Origin: Bacteroidales bacterium
GTDB taxonomy: Bacteria > Bacteroidota > Bacteroidia > Bacteroidales > UBA932
Reading direction: 5' to 3'
NCBI GenBank assembly: GCA_029007435.1
Contig: JAQXHU010000012.1
Location: forward strand, 1 to 33,000
Length of the DNA: 33,000 nucleotides
The position numbers and the translations under genes are program-made. Under the pieces are notes generated by a model. That model saw only the letters and a list, made by a program, of their open reading frames with translations, had not been told where the DNA came from and did not search any database. Shown here piece by piece: positions 1 to 8,200 of the stretch. How positions within the stretch are numbered: position 1 is the first letter of the stretch; every line of letters starts with the position of its first letter.

Positions 1-132
1 ACCTGCTTTATGACGGGCCAGGCGGCCGGCACAGCGGCTTCGCTCTGCTCCTCCGGCAGAAGCTCAAACAGGGAAGTCGATGTGAGGAAGTTGCAGTCTT
101 TGTTGAAGCGGGACAATGTCAGGCTTGCCTGA
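1..132 (+). CDS. C-terminal end of a probable FAD-dependent oxidoreductase (partial)
   Basis: The frame starting at base 1 is open for 43 codons and ends in TGA at 130-132; the start lies outside the window. The visible piece contains GQAAGTAASL followed by a VDVRKLQSLLK stretch. That order (a glycine/alanine-rich FAD-contacting helix, then a short 'DV..LQ..L' tail) is typical of the C-terminus of the FAD-dependent oxidoreductase family (PF12831-like) common in Bacteroidales. If so, it would be a flavoprotein. The family call rests on about 40 residues only and could be wrong. It runs in the same direction as the following exported oxidoreductase genes, but the hairpin and the lipoprotein gene in between suggest a separate unit. 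Confidence 0.45.
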   Translation, partial: TCFMTGQAAGTAASLCSSGRSSNREVDVRKLQSLLKRDNVRLA

Positions 133-151
133 TAGATATAAAATGCCTATC

Positions 152-208
152 TTTGAAAAATGGTCTGGGATCCGCCCGGTATTCTGGCGTGACCGGCCAT
201 TTTTCAAA
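152..208 (+). terminator. Inverted repeat after the partial oxidoreductase gene, possible terminator
   Basis: TTTGAAAAATGG at 152-163 is perfectly complementary to CCATTTTTCAAA at 197-208, a 12-bp stem with a 33-base loop. There is no uridine tract after it, so a standard intrinsic terminator is not certain. The downstream arm reaches the first possible ATG (208) of the next gene, which argues that translation really starts at 220. Confidence 0.35.
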
Positions 209-219
209 TGTGTTCAGAT

Positions 220-678
220 ATGATAAAAAAACTATTTAGCGTTCTCGCATTGGCCGCCATCCTGGCTGGATGCGGAAAAGATCCGGAGAAATTGAACTTG
301 GATCTCATCAACAGTTACCGGGGCCAGATTACCGTGCTGTATCAGGGAGAAAATGTAGTCACTGACGGAGTCGAGGTTTCTTTTGACAAAGACGACCGGG
401 GAAACACAGCCACATTGAGGCTTTATAAAGTCAAATTCGTCCCTGCGATGCCCGCGCTCGACATCAATGTCCCTCAGATTGAATACAGCACATCGGGCAA
501 AGAGACGACATTCAGCGCTGACGGGGTCGTGCCGACATACGGAGAGGCGGAGATTCCTGCCGAAATGTACACGGTGACCGGACTTGAGGGCAAGATCAAA
601 GGGAATGAGATTGAGTTCTCGCTGTCGTTCGGAAATTTTCCGACCTCATACCATGGAATTCAGTTGTTGGTGGAATAG
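220..678 (+). CDS. Small outer-membrane-type lipoprotein, calycin-like domain
   Basis: A 152-residue protein starting at MIKKLFSVLALAA. An upstream ATG at 208 is in frame but adds only MCSD and overlaps a hairpin arm, so 220 is preferred: it gives a standard lipoprotein signal with the lipobox LAGC. The mature part is rich in alternating beta-strand patterns, with 'YRGQITVLYQG' early and 'LEGKIKGNEIEFSLSFG' late. This resembles the small Bacteroides calycin-like lipoproteins (PF13944-type), which have no assigned reaction. It is probably a periplasm- or surface-facing lipid-anchored binding protein. The family assignment is by pattern only. It stands alone: 119 bases separate it from the next gene, with a possible hairpin between. 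Confidence 0.6.
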   Translation: MIKKLFSVLALAAILAGCGKDPEKLNLDLINSYRGQITVLYQGENVVTDGVEVSFDKDDRGNTATLRLYKVKFVPAMPALDINVPQIEYSTSGKETTFSADGVVPTYGEAEIPAEMYTVTGLEGKIKGNEIEFSLSFGNFPTSYHGIQLLVE

Positions 679-704
679 TGTGAATTCAATAATGTGACAT
701 TGCC

Positions 705-740
705 ATCGGTTTTTTTGAGATTTTCCGAAAAAATGCCGAT
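705..740 (+). terminator. AT-rich hairpin after the lipoprotein gene, possible terminator
   Basis: ATCGGTTTTTT near 705-715 can pair with AAAAAATGCCGAT near 728-740, with a two-base bulge. It lies between the lipoprotein stop and the next start codon. No clear U-tract follows, so terminator function is only a guess. Confidence 0.25.
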
Positions 741-797
741 ATTGCATTGATGTTGGAAAATAGCATATTTATATATTAATAACCAAATTTAAATTCA

Positions 798-2282
798 ATG
801 GGAAAGGAAATTTCAAGAAGGTCGTTCCTGAAGACGGGAACAGCCGCTGCTATCGGGCTTTCGATGGCTCCTGGTGATTTGTTCGCAGCGGCAGGCAAGA
901 AAAAACAGCCTGCGGCTCCTTCCAAAGAAAAACTGAAGATTCTCGGAGTCGGTATCGGAGGAAGAGGAGCAGCTGACCTCAAAGCTATGGAAACTGAGGA
1001 AATCATCGGCCTGTGCGATGTCGATGAAAAATATGCAGCCCACATTTTCGAGCGCTATCCGAACGCGAAGAGGTACAACGACTACCGCAAGATGTACGAT
1101 GAGCTTCTCGACCAGGCTGACGCTGTGATGGTGGCCACATCCGACCACACTCACGCCATCATCGCTGCCGAGGCCATCGCTGCCGGAAAGCACGTTTATT
1201 GCGAAAAACCTCTCGTTCATTCAATATATGAGGCACGTCTCCTGACAAAACTTGCCGCCAAACATAAAGTCAGCACCCAGATGGGCAACCAGGGCGCTTC
1301 CGAGGCAGGTGTGAGAAAGGTGTGCGAGTGGATTTGGAACGGAGAAATCGGCGAAGTCACCAAGGTCGAGGCTTTCACCGACAGGCCTATCTGGCCACAG
1401 GGTCTTCAGAGACCAGAGGTTGTGGAGGAGATTCCTTCGACACTCAACTGGGACGGCTTCATCGGACCTGCTCCTATGAGACCATACAACTCAATCTACA
1501 CCCCTTGGAACTTCCGCGGATGGTGGGATTTCGGTACCGGTGCTCTCGGCGATATGGCCTGCCATATCCTTCATCCTGTATTCAAGGCATTGAACCTCAA
1601 ATATCCAATCAAGGCCCAGGCAAGCTCGACGACTGTTCTCACCGAGTCTGCTCCTAACGCCGAGATGATCAAGTTCGTGTTCCCGGCAAGAGACAATATG
1701 CCTAAGGTGGCAATGCCTGAGGTTGAGGTCATCTGGTACGACGGCGGCCTGAAACCTGAAAGGCCTGCCGGTCTTGCTCCGGGCAAGGACCTCAATATGT
1801 ACGGTGGCGGAGTCATCTTCCACGGAACAAAGGACACCCTCATCGTAGGCTGCTACGGAAGAGACCCTTATCTCCTTTCCGGCCGCGAGCCTGAGGTTCC
1901 TCACGTTCTCAGGGAAATCACCCTCTCTCACCAGCAGGACTGGATCCGCTCCTGCAAAGAGCCTTACGAGACCAGGGTGAAACCGGCTTCAGACTTCTCG
2001 GAGGCAGGTCCGTTCACCGAGATGGTGCTGATGGGCGTGCTCGCAGTTCGTCTCGCAGCCCTCAATATGGAGCTTGAGTGGGACGGCGAGAATATGAGAT
2101 TCACCAATATCCCTGCCGACGCCACCATCAAGACTGTCATCCACGACGGATTCTCCATCAAGGACGGCCATCCTACATTCAAGACCACCTATACGGATCC
2201 GGTAAATGCCCAGGCTTACGCCCAGGAGCTTATCAAACATACATACCGCGAGGGATGGAGCCTTCCTCCTATGCCGGAATAA
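798..2282 (+). CDS. Tat-exported Gfo/Idh/MocA family oxidoreductase
   Basis: A 494-residue NAD(P)-dependent sugar oxidoreductase. The N-terminus MGKEISRRSFLKTG is a twin-arginine signal (RR at 7-8), so the folded, cofactor-loaded enzyme should be exported to the periplasm. The Rossmann motif ILGVGIGGRG lies at about 48-57, an acidic 'CDVD' follows the second strand, and the family EKP motif lies at 136-138, supplying the usual catalytic-site lysine. The long C-terminal domain contains several Trp/Gly-rich segments. Known relatives oxidise sugars or glycosides, often at C3. Downstream, after 32 bases, comes a DUF1080 lipoprotein and then a sugar isomerase-like lipoprotein, a combination fitting periplasmic 3-keto-glycoside formation and cleavage. 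The substrate cannot be read from the sequence. Confidence 0.88.
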   Translation: MGKEISRRSFLKTGTAAAIGLSMAPGDLFAAAGKKKQPAAPSKEKLKILGVGIGGRGAADLKAMETEEIIGLCDVDEKYAAHIFERYPNAKRYNDYRKMYDELLDQADAVMVATSDHTHAIIAAEAIAAGKHVYCEKPLVHSIYEARLLTKLAAKHKVSTQMGNQGASEAGVRKVCEWIWNGEIGEVTKVEAFTDRPIWPQGLQRPEVVEEIPSTLNWDGFIGPAPMRPYNSIYTPWNFRGWWDFGTGALGDMACHILHPVFKALNLKYPIKAQASSTTVLTESAPNAEMIKFVFPARDNMPKVAMPEVEVIWYDGGLKPERPAGLAPGKDLNMYGGGVIFHGTKDTLIVGCYGRDPYLLSGREPEVPHVLREITLSHQQDWIRSCKEPYETRVKPASDFSEAGPFTEMVLMGVLAVRLAALNMELEWDGENMRFTNIPADATIKTVIHDGFSIKDGHPTFKTTYTDPVNAQAYAQELIKHTYREGWSLPPMPE

Positions 2283-2314
2283 TGAATTGAAAATTAATCA
2301 ATAATTGTAATAAA

Positions 2315-3211
2315 ATGAAAAAGATCATTTATTCCGCCGCGATTATGGCAATGGCGATAGCTGTTTCCGCCTGCGGCAACAACAAGAAAGCGGCTGCCCC
2401 TGCTGAAATCAAATGGGTAGGTGAGACTGTTGAGACAAAGGTAGCAAATGAGGGCGCTCCGGAGTATATCAGAGTGGACAAGCCTCAGGTTGACCTGGCA
2501 TCTCTTCCTCAGGACAAGGACGGATACTACATCCTTTTCGACGGCACATCTCTCGACGGATGGCGCGGATACGGAAAGGACAATGTTCCTTCAAGATGGT
2601 CCATCGAGGACGGTGCTCTTAAATTTGCAGGTTCAGGCACCGGTGAGGGCCAGACCGGCGAGGGCGGCGACATCATCTTTGCCCACAAGTTCAAGAATTT
2701 CATTCTCGAGCTTGAGTGGAAAGTGTCCAAAGGAGGCAATTCAGGTATCTTCTATCTCGCACAGGAGATAAAGACTGTGAAGGAGGATGGCACTGAGAGA
2801 TATGAGCCAATCTATATCTCTTCCCCTGAGTATCAGGTTCTTGACAATGCCAACCATCCTGACGCGGCTCTCGGTGTTGACGGCAACCGCCAGTCCGCTT
2901 CCCTCTATGATATGATTCCTGCGAAACCTCAGAACCAGAAACCTTATGGTGAGTGGAACAAGGCCAAGATTATGGTTTACAAGGGAACTGTAGTTCACGG
3001 CCAGAACGACGTGAATGTAGTTGAATACCATCTGTGGACCCAGCAGTGGACCGATATGCTCCAGGCTTCCAAGTTCTCCCAGGAGAAGTGGCCTCTCGCT
3101 TTCGAACTCCTGAACAACTGCGGCGGCGAGAACCACGAGGGCTATTTCGGACTCCAGGATCACGGTGATGACGTGTGGTACAGGAATATCCGTATCAAAG
3201 TAATGGACTGA
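2315..3211 (+). CDS. DUF1080 (3-keto-disaccharide hydrolase-type) lipoprotein
   Basis: A 298-residue protein with a lipoprotein signal ending in the lipobox VSAC (Cys20). From about residue 65 it matches the DUF1080/PF06439 beta-sandwich pattern: 'GYYILFDGTSLDGWRGYG', then 'WSIEDGALKFAG', 'FILELEWKVSKGGNSGIFY', and 'EYQVLDN.NHPDA' with the closing 'DHGDDVWYRNIRIK'. Members of this family cleave glycosides already oxidised at C3, by elimination, or bind such substrates. It lies 32 bases after the Tat-exported oxidoreductase and one base before the next gene, so the three are almost surely one operon acting outside the cytoplasmic membrane. The domain call is strong; the reaction is inferred from the family. 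Confidence 0.88.
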   Translation: MKKIIYSAAIMAMAIAVSACGNNKKAAAPAEIKWVGETVETKVANEGAPEYIRVDKPQVDLASLPQDKDGYYILFDGTSLDGWRGYGKDNVPSRWSIEDGALKFAGSGTGEGQTGEGGDIIFAHKFKNFILELEWKVSKGGNSGIFYLAQEIKTVKEDGTERYEPIYISSPEYQVLDNANHPDAALGVDGNRQSASLYDMIPAKPQNQKPYGEWNKAKIMVYKGTVVHGQNDVNVVEYHLWTQQWTDMLQASKFSQEKWPLAFELLNNCGGENHEGYFGLQDHGDDVWYRNIRIKVMD

Positions 3212-3212
3212 T

Positions 3213-4097
3213 ATGAAAAGGATTCTTATTATAATGGCTTTTCTGGGCAGTGTCATAGGATGCTGCCCTAAAGCCGACGCTCCTGTCAAGAAAGAGATAG
3301 GAGTGCAGCTCTACAGCCTCAGGGAGCTTATCGGCAATCCTGAGAAATATGCCGCCAACCACGTGGAAGTGTTCCAGGCTCTTGCAGAGTACGGCTACAC
3401 TTCGGTCGAGGCCGCCAACTACAATGACGGAAAGTTCTATGGTGTCGAGCCTGAGCAGTTCAAGGCAGATGTTGAGGCCGCAGGTCTCAAAGTGCTTTCC
3501 TCACACGTTAACAGGGGACTCTCCGCCGAGGAGCTCGCATCCGGAGACCTGACCGCTGCTCTTGAATGGTGGAAAGGCTGTGTTGCAGCCCACAAGGCAG
3601 CAGGGATGGAGTATATGGTAGTGCCTCATATCGGCCTGCCGGAGAAACTCGCTGATCTCCAGGTTTATTGCAGGTATCTCAATGAGATCGGCCGCATCTG
3701 CAAGGACAACGGCATCAAATTCGGCTACCACAACCACTCCCACGAGTTCAAGAAAGTGGAAGACAATGTGATGCTCGACTATATGATCGAGAATACTGAC
3801 CCTGAGCTGGTTTTCTTCCAGATGGATGTGTACTGGGCTGTTTACGGCCACGGTGCTCCTGTCGAGTATTTCAAGAAATATCCGGGCCGTTTCACAATGC
3901 TCCATATCAAGGACCATTACGAGATCGGACAGAGCGGCATGGTCGGATTCGACGCTATTTTTGACAATGCCGTGACAGCAGGCCTGAATGATTTCATCGT
4001 TGAAATCGAGGGCTTCAGCACGGGTGACTGGCGCACCAGTATGAAGATGTGCGCTGATTATCTTCTCTCCGCACCTTTCGTGAAAGCTGCATATTGA
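3213..4097 (+). CDS. Sugar phosphate isomerase/epimerase-like (xylose-isomerase TIM barrel) lipoprotein
   Basis: A 294-residue protein with the signal MKRILIIMAFLGSVIGC, Cys17 serving as lipobox cysteine. The rest is an AP-endonuclease-2/xylose-isomerase-like TIM barrel (PF01261): 'IGVQLYSLRELI' begins the barrel, 'YTSVEAANY' gives the first metal-site glutamate, 'FGYHNHSHEF' and 'FFQMDVYWAV' give His/Asp metal ligands, and 'FIVEIEGFS' the closing glutamate. Most relatives are cytoplasmic; this one is exported, as are its two upstream partners, from which it is separated by one base. A role in epimerising, isomerising or cleaving a keto-sugar made by the oxidoreductase is plausible. A strong terminator follows. 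Confidence 0.85.
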   Translation: MKRILIIMAFLGSVIGCCPKADAPVKKEIGVQLYSLRELIGNPEKYAANHVEVFQALAEYGYTSVEAANYNDGKFYGVEPEQFKADVEAAGLKVLSSHVNRGLSAEELASGDLTAALEWWKGCVAAHKAAGMEYMVVPHIGLPEKLADLQVYCRYLNEIGRICKDNGIKFGYHNHSHEFKKVEDNVMLDYMIENTDPELVFFQMDVYWAVYGHGAPVEYFKKYPGRFTMLHIKDHYEIGQSGMVGFDAIFDNAVTAGLNDFIVEIEGFSTGDWRTSMKMCADYLLSAPFVKAAY

Positions 4098-4115
4098 TAA
4101 ATATACAGAAAACAG

Positions 4116-4150
4116 AAAAGCCCTTCGAGTCAGATTCCCGAAGGGCTTTT
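4116..4150. terminator. Bidirectional intrinsic terminator
   Basis: AAAAGCCCTTCG (4116-4127) pairs perfectly with CGAAGGGCTTTT (4139-4150), leaving an 11-base loop, with A-runs on the left and T-runs on the right. It lies between the converging isomerase-like lipoprotein gene and lspA and can stop transcription from both sides. Confidence 0.9.
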
Positions 4151-4169
4151 TCGTATATGTCTTTCTGGC

Positions 4170-4826
4170 TTACTTGGATTCTGTCATAAAAAAACGGTAC
4201 TGGAACAGGATGAGATAAGCCGCTCCTACCGTGACGCAGCTGTCGGCGAAATTGAACACCGGCTCGAAGAACCTGAACGGCCTTCCTCCTGTGAAAGGCA
4301 TCCAGTCAGGCCAGTAAGTGTCAATCAGGGGGAAGTAGAACATATCCACCACCTTGCCGAACATCACCGGCGCATAACTTCCTCCGAACTGCGCTACGGA
4401 CATCCTCGTCGATTCAGAGAAAATCTGACCGTATGCCATACAGTCGATTATATTGCCGAGAGCGCCTGCCGTGATGAGTGTCAGCCCTATCAGCACGCCG
4501 GTCGGAACCTGTATATAAACCTTTTCTCCATTCTTGTCCTTTCCGGTGCAATAGCCCTTGCGTACAAGCCCGGTTATCCACCAGCACAGGAATCCGAACA
4601 GGAACAGCCGGAACGCTGTCAGAAGGAATTTCCCGAACATTCCCCCGAACTTCATTCCGAACGCCATTCCCTCATTTTCGATGAAGAGAATCTGGAACCA
4701 GTCCCCGAGCACGCTGAAATGCTCGCCTATAGCCATATTTGTCTTGACGAGCACTTTGATAATCTGGTCAATGATGACAAGAGCGGTTCCGAGTATCAGC
4801 AGCCACTTGCCTTTGGAGATCTTCAT
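4170..4826 (-). CDS. lspA: Lipoprotein signal peptidase (signal peptidase II)
   Basis: A 218-residue inner-membrane aspartyl protease that removes signal peptides from diacylglyceryl-modified prolipoproteins. The sequence shows the N-terminal helix with 'IIDQIIK', the 'ENEGMAFGM' motif near residue 50, and both catalytic aspartates: D128 in GALGNIIDC and D195 in FNFADS. Four hydrophobic helices are visible. It is longer than the E. coli enzyme (about 164 residues) because of extra segments near 90-105 and 140-185, as in other Bacteroidetes. It is the last gene of the ileS-dksA-like-lspA cluster, three bases after its neighbour. Many lipoproteins in this window would be its substrates. Confidence 0.95.
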   Translation of the reverse strand: MKISKGKWLLILGTALVIIDQIIKVLVKTNMAIGEHFSVLGDWFQILFIENEGMAFGMKFGGMFGKFLLTAFRLFLFGFLCWWITGLVRKGYCTGKDKNGEKVYIQVPTGVLIGLTLITAGALGNIIDCMAYGQIFSESTRMSVAQFGGSYAPVMFGKVVDMFYFPLIDTYWPDWMPFTGGRPFRFFEPVFNFADSCVTVGAAYLILFQYRFFMTESK

Positions 4827-4829
4827 AAA

Positions 4830-5249
4830 CTATCTGCCTTTGGACATTTTCTCCTTGGCCTCCACTGTAAGAGTGGCGTGCGGCACGAGGCGGAGCCTCT
4901 CCTTTGGGATAAGCTTTCCGGTCACGCGGCAGATGCCGTAGGTCTTGTTCTCGATGCGGACAAGTGCGGCCTCAAGATTCTGGATGAATTTGTACTGTCT
5001 CTGGGCAAGCTGGCTGGCCTCCTCGCGGGAAAGCTGCATAGCTCCGTCATCCTCCACCGTCTTGAATGACGGGGTAGTGTCCTCTATGTCATTGTTGCCG
5101 TTGTGCATCACGACGCTTCTGAGCGTGTTGTATTCTTTTTTTGCCTTCTCAAGCATGTCAAGGATGATGGCCTTGAACTCCGCAAGTTCCTCATCACTGT
5201 AGCGGGTCTTTTCAGGAGCCTGCTCCACGATCTGTTTGTTTTCTTCCAT
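4830..5249 (-). CDS. TraR/DksA-family RNA polymerase-binding-like protein lacking zinc cysteines
   Basis: A 139-residue protein with an acidic, helical N-terminal half (a coiled coil around 20-45 and 75-100) and a DksA-type C-terminal segment, 'YGICRVTGKLIPKERL..VPHATLTVEAKEK'. DksA relatives insert a coiled coil into the RNA polymerase secondary channel and alter transcription initiation. In canonical members four cysteines hold a zinc; here only C107 remains, while the other three positions carry residues such as T110 and others in the 'ATLTVEAK' stretch. Bacteroidetes relatives often show this loss, so it is probably an ancestral state rather than decay. It lies 12 bases after ileS and three before lspA, on one transcript. 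The partner is inferred from the family. Confidence 0.85.
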   Translation of the reverse strand: MEENKQIVEQAPEKTRYSDEELAEFKAIILDMLEKAKKEYNTLRSVVMHNGNNDIEDTTPSFKTVEDDGAMQLSREEASQLAQRQYKFIQNLEAALVRIENKTYGICRVTGKLIPKERLRLVPHATLTVEAKEKMSKGR

Positions 5250-5261
5250 AGCAAAAAATGT

Positions 5262-8200
5262 TTATCTGCGGCTTGCCGCAATCCTGATTCCCGAGTCGTT
5301 CCATTCCACCTCGGCGGCATTTTCCTCGGCCTCCTCAAGCTGGCGCACCTCGATGGACAGGGCGAGTGTCTGCCCTGCGACGTAATCAAGATATGTGGCT
5401 AAAGCCCCGTTAATTTCATTTATATCATCTCCGCCTGCGTAGATGGTTACATCCACCTTGTCAGTCACCTCGAATCCGCTGTCTTTCCTGACATTCTGGA
5501 TTCTGTTCACAAGTTCGCGGGCGATTCCCTCATTCCTGAGGTCCTCTGTTATTTCAATGTCGAGGGCAAGCGTCATCGAGCCTTCTGAAGCCACGAGCCA
5601 GCCCGGCATATCCTCTGAAGAAATGATGTAATCTCCAGGATTCAGGACCACTTCTCCTCCCGGAAGATTGAGAGTGTAGGCCGTGCCAGCGGTCTCCGCA
5701 TTCTGCACGGCGTTTATCTCCTGCTGGCTTATCTCAGCGAATGCTGCGGCGATTTCCTTCATCCTCTTGCCGTAAACTTTTCCGAGAGTCTTGAAGTTCG
5801 GCTTGATCTTCTTGGTGATGATGCCTGCCGTGTCGGAGATGAATTCGGCTTCCTTGACGTTCACTTCGCCGAGTATCAGGCTCTTGACCTGTTCAAGCTG
5901 CGCGCGCACCTTGTCGGAGATCACAGGTATGACAATCTTCGAGAGAGGCTGGCGAACCTTGATGTTCACTTTGCGGCGCAATGCGAGCACCATTGAGGAA
6001 GCCCTCTGCGCAAGTCCCATCCTTTCCTCAAGGTCAGTGTCAATGGCGGATTCGTCATAAGACGGCATCGTAGTATAGTGAACCGACTCCTCTCCGTCCG
6101 GAACCAGGTCGAGATACAGCCTGTCCATAAAGAACGGAGCTATAGGAGCCGCCAGTATTGCGATGTTCCTGAGCACTTCGTACAAGGTCTGGTAAGCTGA
6201 CAGCTTGTCGTTGTCGGAGCCGCTGCCCCAGAACCGTTTCCTGTTCAGGCGGACATACCAGTTGCTGAGGTGGTCGCATACAAAATCCTGGATCATACGG
6301 CCTGCTGATGTGACATCGTAGTCCTCGTAAGCCGCTTCCACATTCTTTATCAATGTGTTCATCAGTGAGATAATCCACCTGTCAATCTCCGGTCGCCCTG
6401 AATAAGGCACTGCCGGAGCTTTAGGGTCGAAATTGTCCACATTGGCATAGAGGGCGAAGAATGAATATGTATTGTACAACGTGCCGAAGAATTTCCTTCT
6501 CACTTCGTCCACGCCGTCCTCGTCATAGCGGAGATTGTCCCAAGGCTGTGAATTGGTCAGCATATACCATCTCAGGGCGTCAGGGCCGAACTTGTCCAGC
6601 TGCTCGAACGGATCCACGGCGTTGCCGAGCCGCTTGCTCATCTTGTTTCCGTTCTTGTCGAGCACCAGGCCGTTGGAAATCACGCGTTTGAATGCAGGAG
6701 TCCCGCTCACCATAGTGTGAATTGCGTGGAGTGTGTAGAACCAGCCTCTGGTCTGGTCAACGCCTTCAGCGATGAAGTCAGCGGTGCATCCGAATTTCTG
6801 CTTTCCGAGGGATCTCAGACCCTCCTGTGCATAAGGCATTGCTCCCGAGTCGAACCAAACGTCAATCAGGTCGCTTTCGCGCACCATCTTGCGTCCAGAG
6901 TCGGAAACGAGGAAGAGGTTGTCCACGTACGGCCGGTGGAGATCTATCCTGTCATAGTTCGCCTTGCTCATATCGTCCGGTGAGAATCCCTTGTCTTTCA
7001 ATGGGTTGCTCTCCATTATTCCGGCTGCGACAGCTTTCTCTATCTCGGAGTAAAGTTCCTTGAGCGAGCCTATGCACTTCTCCTCTTTGCCGTCCTCGGT
7101 GCGCCATATCGGAAGCGGAGTGCCCCAGAAACGGCTTCTCGAAAGGTTCCAGTCCTGGATATTCTCAAGCCACTGCCCGAAACGGCCTGTTCCTGTTGCT
7201 TCCGGTTTCCATACGATGCTCTTGTTGAGGGCCACCATCTCGTCCTTCACCGCCGTGGTCTTGATGAACCAGGCATCGAGAGGGAAGTAGAGCACAGGTT
7301 TGTCTGTCCTCCAGCTGTGAGGGTAGCTGTGCACGTGCTTCTGGATCTTGAACACCCTTCCGTCGGCCTTCATCATCATACAGAGGTCCACGTCGAGCGT
7401 AGGAGCGTCAGCAGGGATGAAGTCGTCGAATGCGTTCTTTACATATCTTCCTGCAAATTCCTTGTATTCAGGACTGACATTGCTTTCCACATATGCCGGA
7501 TCCAGGTCCTCGATGCGGTAGAAACGGCCTTTGCGGTCCACCTGGGCCTGACGGTTGCCGTCCTTGTCGAGCACCATAAGCGGAGGTATGCCGAAATTGC
7601 CTGCGACCTTCTTGTCGTCTGCTCCGAACGTAGGGGCGATATGTACAATGCCTGTACCGTCCTCCACGGTGACATAATCTCCTGATATCACCCTGAATGC
7701 GTCTCCTTCGAGAGGCTTGAACCACGGAATCAGCTGGTGATACCTTATCCCGACGAGGTCGGAGCCTTTGAATTTTCCGTCAAGAACCTTGTAAGGAATC
7801 ACTTTGTCGCCAGGATTGTAGTCCTCGAACGGGACATTCTCGCCTTTCGGATTGAACCAGGCTCCCACCAATGAGGATGCGACAACGTAGATAGCCTCGT
7901 TGCCGGTATATGGGTTGAATGACAGAACTCTTGAATATTCGATTTCCGGGCCAACGCAAAGCGCTGTGTTTGAAGGCAATGTCCACGGTGTGGTGGTCCA
8001 GGCCAGGAAATATACAGGCAGAGTGTCAATTCCGAAGAGAGGCTGCGACTTGGCATCCTTGATGACCTCGAACTGGCAGGTGGCCGTAGTGTCGGTGACG
8101 TCCTTGTAGCATCCCGGCTGGTTCAGCTCGTGAGAACTCAGACCCGTTCCGTCGGAAGGGGAGTACGGCTGGATGGAGTAGCCCTTGTAGAGGAGTCCCT

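Noticed and set aside
2741..3289. A 182-codon open frame on the minus strand opposite the DUF1080 gene.
   Set aside because: It overlaps two well-supported genes and looks like an antisense shadow of them.
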